Shown here one piece after another: positions 1-6,240 of a DNA stretch of 11,938 bases. Where the stretch lies: assembly GCA_028275295.1 (NCBI GenBank), contig JAPWUY010000014.1, forward strand, positions 1-11,938. Direction: 5' to 3'. The DNA comes from Thermodesulfobacteriota bacterium. GTDB lineage: Bacteria; Desulfobacterota; Desulfocorpusculales; Desulfocorpusculum. The position numbers and the translations under genes are program-made. Position 1 is the first letter of the stretch. Every line of letters starts with the position of its first letter. The notes below the pieces were generated by a model. The model was not told where the DNA came from. It did no database searches and worked only from the letters and a program-made list of their open reading frames with translations.

Positions 1-1682
1 GGCAAGTCCTGGGCAACTCCCCCTATCCTGAACCAGGAAGGGTGTAATCTGGCCCCAGTTATGAACTCCACTATGTCCAGAAGCCTCTCCCTTTCCCTGA
101 AGGTGTAGAAGTTGGGAGTCATGGCCCCCACATCGTGGGCAAAGGTGGCAAACCAGACCAGGTGGTTGCTTATTCGGAACATCTCGGTGAGCATGACCCT
201 TATGAATTGGGCCCTGGGAGGTACCTCTACTCCCGCGAGCTTCTCCAGTGCGCAGAGGTAGGAGAGATTGTTGGCAGCGCCGCTCAGGTAATCCACCCTG
301 TCCGTGTAAGGAATGAACTGGTGCCAGGTCTGCCTCTCCCCGATCTTCTCGACCCCCCTGTGGTGGTATCCTATGTCCATCCCCACATCCACAATCTCCT
401 CCCCATGGAGCTCCAGGACGAACCTCATGAGGCCATGGGTACCCAGGTGATGAGGCCCAAGATTCAGGATGAGGGTCTCTTGGGAATCTGTCTTCCGAGG
501 TATGATCTCCGATGCATCCAAGGGCTGAGCCCTCTTGGCATCTTCCCCGGTGTACGGGGGCATTTCCGTTGCCCTTCCAGGCTCGTCTTTGCGCAAGGGA
601 TGGCCTTTCCACCACGGTGGCATGAGAAGCCTCCTGAGATTGGGATGGCCCTCGAAAATGACACCGAACATGTCGAAGGCTTCCCTCTCGTACCAATTGG
701 CGGATGGCCAAATGGAAGTGACGGATGGGACCTTGGGGGGATCCCCTGCGAGGGCCACCTTTACTCTCATTCTTGTGGGAGGATCGAAGGCCAGCAGGTG
801 GTAAACGACAGTGAAACGGTGATCCGGCCTCCTGGATCTCCTCGCTGACTCGTCTACGACGGTCAAATCCTCGAGGCGCAAGAACTTGGGGATGGATTCC
901 CTTTTCAAAAAGTTGAGCGCATCCAGGATCCTCTCTCCTTGCACCCACACGCATGGCATGTCCACAGTTGGCACCTCGAGGTGAGCTGCACCATTCAAGA
1001 GCTCTTCGAGCTTCTTGAGGTAATGGGGAGGTCCTCCTTCCATCTGAAGACAGGGGGCTCGCGGGGTCCATATCATGTGATAGCGGTTTTCCCGAAACCG
1101 AGGGGGAGTTGCACTGGTGCCCCTCACGGGAGTGGTCTCCAAGCCCGTCCCCCTCGGATCCCTCGTCTTCGTCGTTCCATCCACCAGAGGTCCTCTCTCC
1201 GTTCCCTGGCTTCCTCCTTCAAGTCCCAATATCCTCCTCGCTGGTCTTTCCTGGGCTATTTTCTCCTGCAGTTTCACCAGGGCCTGGAGAACCGCCTCGG
1301 GCCTCGGAGGACACCCTGGTATATAGAGGTCCACGGGCAGAATTTGATCCACCCCTTGCACAACGCTATAGACGTCGTACATTCCCCCCGAGTTGGAACA
1401 AGAGCCCATGGAAATGACCCACTTGGGTTCGGCCATCTGTTCGTAAAGCCTCAAGACCACTGGAGCGATCTTCTTGAAGACCGTGCCTGAGACTATCAGT
1501 AAATCAGCCTGCCTGGGAGAGCCCCGGAGAACCTCGGCGCCGAAACGGGCTATGTCGTACCTGGAGGTGAAGGCCGCGGCCTCCTCCACAAAGCAACAAG
1601 AAAGCCCGAAAAACATCGGCCAAAGGCTTCTCTGCCGGGCCCAATTCACTATGATGTCCACAGCCCGCAAAAGAAGATCCAT
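1..1682 (-). CDS. nuoBCD: NADH-quinone oxidoreductase fused subunits B/C/D (partial, C-terminus beyond left edge)
   Basis: Core peripheral-arm subunits of respiratory complex I fused in one chain. I translated all 560 visible codons and found no stop or frameshift. Residues about 1-140 are NuoB: the N2 [4Fe-4S] ligands are Cys29, Cys30, Cys95 and Cys124, with the same spacing as E. coli NuoB (65 and 29 residues). A linker of about 80 residues, rich in Arg, Gly and Thr, follows. Residues about 221-400 are NuoC, with its signature near 330-350 ([10 protein letters not shown], then GHPNLRRLL). From about 401 the chain is NuoD, with GPHHLGTHG (409-417), GYHHRGVEK and a DY pair at 464-465 matching the quinone-site Tyr; it breaks off at the window edge. 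ATG at 1682 follows GGTGG; a GTG at 1694 overlapping the nuoA stop (GTGA) is an alternative. The N-terminus is about 34 residues shorter than in E. coli. Fused NuoCD is well known and NuoBCD fusions have been catalogued. The rest of the nuo operon should lie to the left. Confidence 0.95.
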   Translation of the reverse strand, partial: MDLLLRAVDIIVNWARQRSLWPMFFGLSCCFVEEAAAFTSRYDIARFGAEVLRGSPRQADLLIVSGTVFKKIAPVVLRLYEQMAEPKWVISMGSCSNSGGMYDVYSVVQGVDQILPVDLYIPGCPPRPEAVLQALVKLQEKIAQERPARRILGLEGGSQGTERGPLVDGTTKTRDPRGTGLETTPVRGTSATPPRFRENRYHMIWTPRAPCLQMEGGPPHYLKKLEELLNGAAHLEVPTVDMPCVWVQGERILDALNFLKRESIPKFLRLEDLTVVDESARRSRRPDHRFTVVYHLLAFDPPTRMRVKVALAGDPPKVPSVTSIWPSANWYEREAFDMFGVIFEGHPNLRRLLMPPWWKGHPLRKDEPGRATEMPPYTGEDAKRAQPLDASEIIPRKTDSQETLILNLGPHHLGTHGLMRFVLELHGEEIVDVGMDIGYHHRGVEKIGERQTWHQFIPYTDRVDYLSGAANNLSYLCALEKLAGVEVPPRAQFIRVMLTEMFRISNHLVWFATFAHDVGAMTPNFYTFRERERLLDIVEFITGARLHPSWFRIGGVAQDL

Positions 1683-1690
1683 ATTTCTTG

Positions 1691-2086
1691 TCACCACCCC
1701 TTTGCGGCTCTGAAATCCAAAGCGCCCTTTCTCCATGCGTAGGCGAGGCTGATCATCAGGAGTGTAAGGAACACCACCATCAAGACCCATCCTGCCCACC
1801 CTAGCTCCTTCGCTACAACTGCCCAACAAAGCACATATATAGCTTCCACATCGAAGAGGAGAAATAGGATGGCCACAAGGTAAAAGGGAACCGGATATGC
1901 CAGACGTGCACTGCCTGTAGGGACTATCCCGCACTCATAGGCCCTGAGTTTCTCTAGGCTTGGTTTTTTTCCCCCCAGCCAATGGCAGAGAACTGAAACC
2001 AGTGCCACAACCCCTATCACGCTCGCTCCATAGAGGGCAAGTCCCAAAAGCCAGCTCGGTGCAACGCCCCAGGAAGAAGCCCCCAT
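1691..2086 (-). CDS. nuoA: NADH-quinone oxidoreductase subunit A
   Basis: Small membrane subunit of complex I at the junction of the membrane and peripheral arms. The 131 residues hold three predicted transmembrane helices (about 12-35, 67-90, 97-117). The NuoA signature is present: YECG at 50-53, then [14 protein letters not shown] ending at 81, with the acidic pair Asp79 and Glu81. Length is normal for the family. I chose ATG at 2086 because AGGAGG lies 8 bases upstream. A GTG at 2092, two codons earlier, would leave only 2 bases after that Shine-Dalgarno. Eight bases separate its stop from the nuoBCD ATG, so the two are co-transcribed. It is the first nuo gene here and faces a divergent gene for an HTH protein. 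Confidence 0.95.
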   Translation of the reverse strand: MGASSWGVAPSWLLGLALYGASVIGVVALVSVLCHWLGGKKPSLEKLRAYECGIVPTGSARLAYPVPFYLVAILFLLFDVEAIYVLCWAVVAKELGWAGWVLMVVFLTLLMISLAYAWRKGALDFRAAKGW

Positions 2087-2094
2087 CTCCACGA

Positions 2095-2100
2095 CCTCCT
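2095..2100 (-). promoter_or_regulatory. Ribosome binding site of nuoA
   Basis: Perfect AGGAGG on the minus strand, 8 bases before ATG 2086. It decides that start over the GTG at 2092. Confidence 0.8.
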
Positions 2101-2170
2101 CTCTCTCTCGGACAAAGGCCTGATGGATTCCATCCCGACTGTCCTCGACGTCGCTTTCACATCCTCACTA

Positions 2171-2182
2171 TCTCCTATTGTC
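2171..2182 (-). repeat. 12-base repeat, copy 1 (inverted relative to copy 2)
   Basis: The minus strand reads GACAATAGGAGA, identical to plus-strand positions 2327-2338. The two copies face outward in the 300-base divergent gap between nuoA and the HTH gene. Possible roles are a shared protein-binding site or paired promoter elements. No good -35 box precedes this copy on the minus strand. Confidence 0.5.
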
Positions 2183-2303
2183 GACCCATTAGGAGTATTT
2201 CAGGCTAGCAGCAAAATCCGAAGGCAGTCAAGAAGCCCTTCCGGTGATCCTTTTTGGGGGCCTCGGAGAGGCTCGCAAAAATACACCCATTCCATGGCTC
2301 GCC

Positions 2304-2332
2304 TTGCCCTTCTCGCAAGTTACTGGGACAAT
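2304..2332 (+). promoter_or_regulatory. Possible sigma-70 promoter of the HTH gene
   Basis: TTGCCC (2304-2309), a 17-base spacer and GACAAT (2327-2332) each match the consensus at 4 of 6 positions and lie about 55 bases before the GTG start at 2387. The -10 element is part of the 12-base inverted repeat. This is a weak prediction. The rest of 2087-2386 shows no gene I can support and no convincing nuoA promoter; TTGACT on the minus strand near 2225-2230 lacks a good -10. Confidence 0.3.
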
Positions 2333-2338
2333 AGGAGA
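2327..2338 (+). repeat. 12-base repeat, copy 2
   Basis: GACAATAGGAGA on the plus strand, the inverted partner of 2171-2182. It begins at the candidate -10 box of the HTH gene, so a bound protein could affect that promoter. Confidence 0.5.
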
Positions 2339-2386
2339 GGATCAAGGGCTTTCGATGCATGTCCTTTGGTGCTCAGGGGAATTTCC

Positions 2387-2809
2387 GTGGACAAGGATGA
2401 GTTTTGCAGAGCAAGACAGTATTTGGGGAAATCTCAGAGGGAGCTCGCCAATCTCTTGGGAGTTTCCGTGAGGGCAGTCCAGAGCTTTGAGCAGGGCTGG
2501 AGGCCTGTTCCAGTCCACGTGGAAAGACAGATCCTCTTTCTCCTTGCCATGAAAAATGAAAAGGACTCCATCAGATGCTGGGAGGTGAGAGACTGCCCTG
2601 AGGCCATGAGGAAGAAGTGTCCAGCTTGGGAATTCAGGGCTGGAAATCTATGTTGGTTCATAAACGGCACGATCTGCAGAGGCTCTGTCCACAGGAACTG
2701 GAAAGAGAAGATCGCCCTTTGCAGAGAGTGCCAAGTCTTCAGTAGAACCTTCGAACCCTTTCAAAGGAAGCGACCAGAGGAGGAGCCCCCTTCTCCCTCC
2801 GGGATCTAA
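2387..2809 (+). CDS. XRE-like HTH protein with Cys-rich CW-type C-terminal domain
   Basis: Probable DNA-binding regulator of 140 residues. Residues about 5-55 form a lambda-repressor-like HTH (SQRELANLLGVSVRAVQSFE). Residues 64-115 carry seven cysteines (64, 70, 78, 89, 97, 112, 115) with CW pairs at 64-65 and 89-90 and CxxC at 112-115. This pattern suggests a bound metal or iron-sulfur cluster, but the ligand is unknown. The tail 123-140 is charged and Pro-rich. I chose GTG 2387 because AGGGGA precedes it by 6 bases and recognisable domain sequence begins there. The frame is open back to 2123, but that part is low-complexity and looks non-coding. I recall similar proteins in Desulfobacterota genomes; no function is known to me. 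It is divergent from the nuo genes, so redox-linked control is possible but inferred. Its TAA overlaps the stop of the convergent dehydratase gene. Confidence 0.75.
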   Translation: MDKDEFCRARQYLGKSQRELANLLGVSVRAVQSFEQGWRPVPVHVERQILFLLAMKNEKDSIRCWEVRDCPEAMRKKCPAWEFRAGNLCWFINGTICRGSVHRNWKEKIALCRECQVFSRTFEPFQRKRPEEEPPSPSGI

Positions 2810-4263
2810 GGGTTGTCGAGAGCCAGGGCCTCCCTCACGAGGGCTTTTTCGTGTTCGAAATCCACCACCCTCTGGATCATTATTTTCTGGGCCATGACGG
2901 GGCCTGCTCCGTGCCAAGTGGCCACCCCGTGTTGGCCTGCACACCAGTTCTGGAGGAGCTTGTGGACCTTCATTATGTGCTCCGTGGGCACCTGAGATCC
3001 GAAACTCAGAAACTCTTCCACATACGACTTTGTCTCGGGATTCTTGAGCTCCCTCAAGGAAGGGAGGGTCACAACTAGGCCCCCTCCTATGTCCCCTGCA
3101 AGGGCCATCACCCTCCAAAATGCGTTGCAGATATTGAGCTTAGCCACATTTCCCATGAGCTCATCGGGGAGGAAAACCCCGGAGCCCGGCGGGTCCTCCT
3201 TTCCAAGATAGGCGGCCGCAAGCCCACAGGCCCTTCCCGTCTCTCTCAAGGTGACCATTTCCGTGAGCTGCTCGTTGATGTGAGGCGCCTTCTCGAGGCC
3301 TTTGTATTCCTGAATGAGCTTGCAAGCTCCGATGATCAAATTCATGAACCCCACCTTGCAGGTCCCCCCGCAGGTCATCCTGTGGCACCTCGCAAAACGT
3401 GCCACCATCCTCCCCGAGTACTTCACCTCTCCGCAGTGGAAGACCCTCTCCCACGGCACGAACACATCCTCGAAGACCACCATGGCCGTCTCCCTCTGAC
3501 CATAGAGGGGATTGCCCAGCTCGTAGACGTCCTGGGCCTGCTCCCTCTCTGCGGAGAAAGGAGAGTATTGGCATATGTAGGTTATGCCTGGGGCATCGGA
3601 GGGGACCGCGAAGGCTATGGCATAGTCCTCTTCCCCTGGTCCTTTGGCAGATTGGGGGAGAACCAGGATCTCGTGGCTGGCATAGGCTCCACTTATGTTG
3701 ATTTTCGCCCCCCTCACCACTATACCGCCTGGCTTCCTCTCCACGACCTTGAGGGATAGATAAGGATCTGGCCACTCGAGGGCCCTCTTTTTCCGATCTC
3801 CCCTGGGCTCCGTCAGGGCTCCCGCAAGGCAGAGATCCTCCCTTTGAACCCTCTCCAAGTAAGCCCTGAATCGCTGGTTGTAATCCGTGCCCAGGTCCTG
3901 ATCCATCTCCCAAGTTGTGGCAGCGAGGGCATGAAGACCATCGTACCCAGGGCATCTGTAAATGCAGGTGCCGAGTCTTTCAGCTGCAACTGTCCCTGCC
4001 TGGGCCTTGTTCAGGAGGTCCTCGATGCTCGTGCTCACGTGGGTGTAACGGTGTATGGGCTCTCCGATGAGAGGAGACTCCAAGCTCATAATGTCCTTGA
4101 ATCTCGGATCATGAGCCCAGCTATAGGTTGCCTTGTTGGCCTCTATCACCGATCGGGTCACGGGATTTGAGAATATATCCTCCACCCTCCTCCCATTCAT
4201 GAAAACCCTGAGCTTCCTTCCTCTCAGGCTCTCCTCGAATTCCTCTGGGGTCATCAAGCCCAT
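2806..4263 (-). CDS. 4-hydroxybutyryl-CoA dehydratase-family enzyme (FAD, [4Fe-4S]), divergent
   Basis: 485 residues, close to the 490 of clostridial 4-hydroxybutyryl-CoA dehydratase (AbfD), which removes water from a non-activated position by a ketyl radical. The 4-hydroxyphenylacetate 3-hydroxylase fold is clear: GDIGGGLVVTLPS near 391-403 and HGAG at 451-454. Cluster ligands are present: Cys100 and Cys104 (CIYRC) match AbfD Cys99 and Cys103, His294 matches His292 and Cys302 matches Cys299, with one extra residue in between. Lys303 matches Lys300. Against my recalled AbfD sequence, Tyr296 corresponds to Cys298 and Glu455 to Ala448, so two proposed catalytic residues are missing. The substrate therefore probably differs. 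I chose ATG 4263 because AGGAGG lies 6 bases upstream and AbfD begins in the same way (MGLMTPEEF here); an in-frame TTG at 4284 is less likely. It is the last gene of the operon, 29 bases after the ligase stop. Confidence 0.85.
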   Translation of the reverse strand: MGLMTPEEFEESLRGRKLRVFMNGRRVEDIFSNPVTRSVIEANKATYSWAHDPRFKDIMSLESPLIGEPIHRYTHVSTSIEDLLNKAQAGTVAAERLGTCIYRCPGYDGLHALAATTWEMDQDLGTDYNQRFRAYLERVQREDLCLAGALTEPRGDRKKRALEWPDPYLSLKVVERKPGGIVVRGAKINISGAYASHEILVLPQSAKGPGEEDYAIAFAVPSDAPGITYICQYSPFSAEREQAQDVYELGNPLYGQRETAMVVFEDVFVPWERVFHCGEVKYSGRMVARFARCHRMTCGGTCKVGFMNLIIGACKLIQEYKGLEKAPHINEQLTEMVTLRETGRACGLAAAYLGKEDPPGSGVFLPDELMGNVAKLNICNAFWRVMALAGDIGGGLVVTLPSLRELKNPETKSYVEEFLSFGSQVPTEHIMKVHKLLQNWCAGQHGVATWHGAGPVMAQKIMIQRVVDFEHEKALVREALALDNP

Positions 4264-4269
4264 GATCCT

Positions 4270-4275
4270 CCTCCT
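4270..4275 (-). promoter_or_regulatory. Ribosome binding site of the dehydratase-family gene
   Basis: Minus-strand AGGAGG, part of AGGAGGAGG, 6 bases before ATG 4263. It favours that start over TTG 4284. Confidence 0.75.
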
Positions 4276-4292
4276 GGGAAACAAGTTGGGGG

Positions 4293-5696
4293 TCAGTCGA
4301 AGAGCTTCCTTCGGTCTATTACCCTTCTTGCCTTGAATTGCGTCCTCTCCAGAGTCCCTGGGGGCATGAGTTCCAAAACCGGCCTCAGGCCGACCTTCGC
4401 CTTTATCTTGGAAGCCACTTCCTTCTCGAATCTGTCGAGAATGGCCGGCTCTCTCTCCGCTGCCTTCTGAATCTCACTGGAGTACTCCACCTGCACCCTC
4501 AGCTCGTCCAGTGCCTTTTCTCTGGAAACTATGATCCTGAACTCCCCGCCGAAGCCCTCGGTTGCCCTCAACACCTCTTCTATGGCACTAGGATAAACGT
4601 TTTCCCCCCTTATGACCAGCATGTCATCCACCCTGCCATATATTCCCCTGGGGAGTCTGGGATATGTCCTTCCGCAGGGACAAGGCTCATCGGTCCACAT
4701 GGACAGGTCTCCCGACCAAAATCTTATCATGGGCTGTGAGGTCCTCTCGAGATGGGTGTAAACAGGCACCCCTTCGCAACCGTATGGAACGACCCTCATG
4801 GTTTTGGGATCCACGAGTTCAGTATACACGACGTCGTTCCACAAGTGCATTCCTCTCCTTTCCTCGCACTCTCCATTGGTCATCCAAGGGGTCATCTCCG
4901 CTGTTGAACCCATATCTATGCACTTGCACCCGAAGGTCTCCTCTATGAGTCTCTTTGTGGAGGGTATTCCGGCCCCTGGCTCTCCCGAGAAGAACATTAT
5001 CCTGAAGCGAAAATCCTTCCTGCAGTCGAAGCCGTTCTCCTTGGCCACTTCGGCTATGTACAGGGCATAAGAGGGGGTTCCGTAGAAGGCAGTGGGCTTT
5101 ATCTCCTTCATCCAACTCAAACCCATGAGGGTCTGACCAGGGACACCAGCTCCGAAGGGGAAACATTTGGCTCCCAGCCTCTCACCCCCCACCAGGGCTC
5201 CCCACGAACCCATGTACAGGCTGAAAAAGGATCCTATGAATATGGTATCGGATGGCCTTATGCCCGCCCCCCACATTATCCTCGCATGGGCATTGGCTAT
5301 CCTGTGCCAGTCCCCCTTTCCTATGGCGAAGGCTGTTGGCCTTCCCGTGGTGCCCGATGTCCCATGAATCCTCAAAACTTCCTCGGGATCTATGCAGAGA
5401 TAGCTCCCGAAGGGAGGATTTTCAGCCTGGTCCTTCCTTATCTCGTCTTTGGTCACGAAGGGGACATCTTGGAAATCCTCGAGGGTGCGGATCCTATCGG
5501 GTTTAACTCCTGCCTCGTCCCACTTCCTCCTGTAAAAACTCGACCGCTCGTACGCCCACTGCATCTGGGCCCTGAGTTTTTCGACTATGAGCTTTTCCCT
5601 CTCTTTGGGATCCATGGTCTCGAGCTCTCGGAACCAGTAAGGGCTTCCGGAAGGGGGCATATAGGAATCGTCGTACACAGGGGGCCAAGATACCAT
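4293..5696 (-). CDS. PaaK-like AMP-forming acyl-CoA ligase
   Basis: Activates a carboxylic acid with ATP and CoA through an acyl-adenylate. The 467 residues show the phenylacetate-CoA ligase family pattern: P-loop HGTSGTTGRPT at 111-121, GSTAEM at 263-268, Asp330 in SGDL, PCPCGR around Cys339 and Cys341, GRVDDMLVIRGENVYPS ending at 370, and TQFKARRVID near the C-terminus with Lys455. The substrate is not readable. 2-Hydroxyisobutyryl-CoA ligase, partner of a B12 mutase, belongs to the PaaK-like group, so pairing with the mutase here is meaningful. I chose ATG 5696, with AGGAGG 9 bases upstream. A GTG at 5786 would overlap the mutase small-subunit stop (GTGA) and add 30 basic residues unlike the family, but it lacks a good ribosome site. 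Third enzyme step in the operon order, first in the inferred pathway. Confidence 0.9.
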   Translation of the reverse strand: MVSWPPVYDDSYMPPSGSPYWFRELETMDPKEREKLIVEKLRAQMQWAYERSSFYRRKWDEAGVKPDRIRTLEDFQDVPFVTKDEIRKDQAENPPFGSYLCIDPEEVLRIHGTSGTTGRPTAFAIGKGDWHRIANAHARIMWGAGIRPSDTIFIGSFFSLYMGSWGALVGGERLGAKCFPFGAGVPGQTLMGLSWMKEIKPTAFYGTPSYALYIAEVAKENGFDCRKDFRFRIMFFSGEPGAGIPSTKRLIEETFGCKCIDMGSTAEMTPWMTNGECEERRGMHLWNDVVYTELVDPKTMRVVPYGCEGVPVYTHLERTSQPMIRFWSGDLSMWTDEPCPCGRTYPRLPRGIYGRVDDMLVIRGENVYPSAIEEVLRATEGFGGEFRIIVSREKALDELRVQVEYSSEIQKAAEREPAILDRFEKEVASKIKAKVGLRPVLELMPPGTLERTQFKARRVIDRRKLFD

Positions 5697-5705
5697 CTTT
5701 CGCTT

Positions 5706-5711
5706 CCTCCT
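5706..5711 (-). promoter_or_regulatory. Ribosome binding site of the acyl-CoA ligase
   Basis: Minus-strand AGGAGG, 9 bases before ATG 5696. The context AGGAGGAAGCGAA also precedes the mutase small-subunit start at 6199. Confidence 0.7.
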
Positions 5712-5782
5712 CGGCAATAAGGATTTCCGTAGCACCGCCTCGGGTCCTTTTTTGGCCTCGAAACCATATCCCAGAAGCGGGC

Positions 5783-6199
5783 TCACGAGGGATCTCTTCC
5801 CCTGACCTTCTCCTCTATGAACTGAACTATTTGCTTCACAGGGGTATCTGGTCCGAAGACCTCTGCTATTCCCCTTCTTTTCAGTTCCTCCCTGTCATCG
5901 GGAGGTATCACTCCCCCCATTATGACCAGCACATCTTCCATGTTTCTCTCCTTGAGCAGCTGGACCACTTTGGGACCCAGGCTGAGATGGTTCCCGCACA
6001 GGGTGCTCAGCCCCACCACATCGGGGGATTCTTGAAGAGCCGCTGCGACTATTCCCTCGGGAAACTGATTCCCCAGGTAGATGACCTCCATCCCCGCATC
6101 CCTGAGCATTCTCGAAATGGAAACAACCCCCCTCCAATGAATGTCGAGACCGAGCTTTGCCAGAAGAACCTTTATGGGTCTCTGAGTCACCGATCCCAT
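5783..6199 (-). CDS. B12-binding small subunit of acyl-CoA mutase
   Basis: 138 residues, the usual size of a stand-alone cobalamin-binding mutase subunit (compare HcmB, IcmB). The base-off B12 motif is intact: Asp19, His21 and Gly24 in DIHWRG, with His21 expected to bind cobalt, followed by GLSTL and MGGVIP. Lys15 lies four residues before Asp19, as does Lys604 before Asp608 in methylmalonyl-CoA mutase. It should dock with the large subunit encoded 41 bases upstream. ATG 6199 is preceded by AGGAGG at 6 bases. The fold and cofactor are confident. The reaction depends on the large subunit, which has an unusual active site. Confidence 0.93.
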   Translation of the reverse strand: MGSVTQRPIKVLLAKLGLDIHWRGVVSISRMLRDAGMEVIYLGNQFPEGIVAAALQESPDVVGLSTLCGNHLSLGPKVVQLLKERNMEDVLVIMGGVIPPDDREELKRRGIAEVFGPDTPVKQIVQFIEEKVRGRDPS

Positions 6200-6240
6200 T
6201 CGCTTCCTCCTGAATTTCCTCTCCCACTGGAAGTGTCAGA

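Noticed and set aside
135..848. 237-codon plus-strand open frame
   Set aside because: It is antisense to the continuous nuoBCD frame, which has clear family motifs; its own translation has no recognisable domain.
939..1490. 183-codon plus-strand open frame
   Set aside because: It is a shadow of the NuoB/NuoC coding sequence on the other strand.
2123..2386. 88-codon N-terminal extension of the HTH protein
   Set aside because: Low-complexity residues, no domain, and it contains the inverted repeat and candidate promoter; GTG 2387 has a Shine-Dalgarno and matches the domain start.
3161..3955. 264-codon minus-strand open frame
   Set aside because: It is another frame of the dehydratase-family gene, with frameshifted Gly/Arg/Pro-rich translation.
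5697..5786. GTG start of the ligase overlapping the mutase small-subunit stop (GTGA)
   Set aside because: Translational coupling is possible, but the ribosome site is weak and the 30 added basic residues do not look like the PaaK family; ATG 5696 has AGGAGG at 9 bases.
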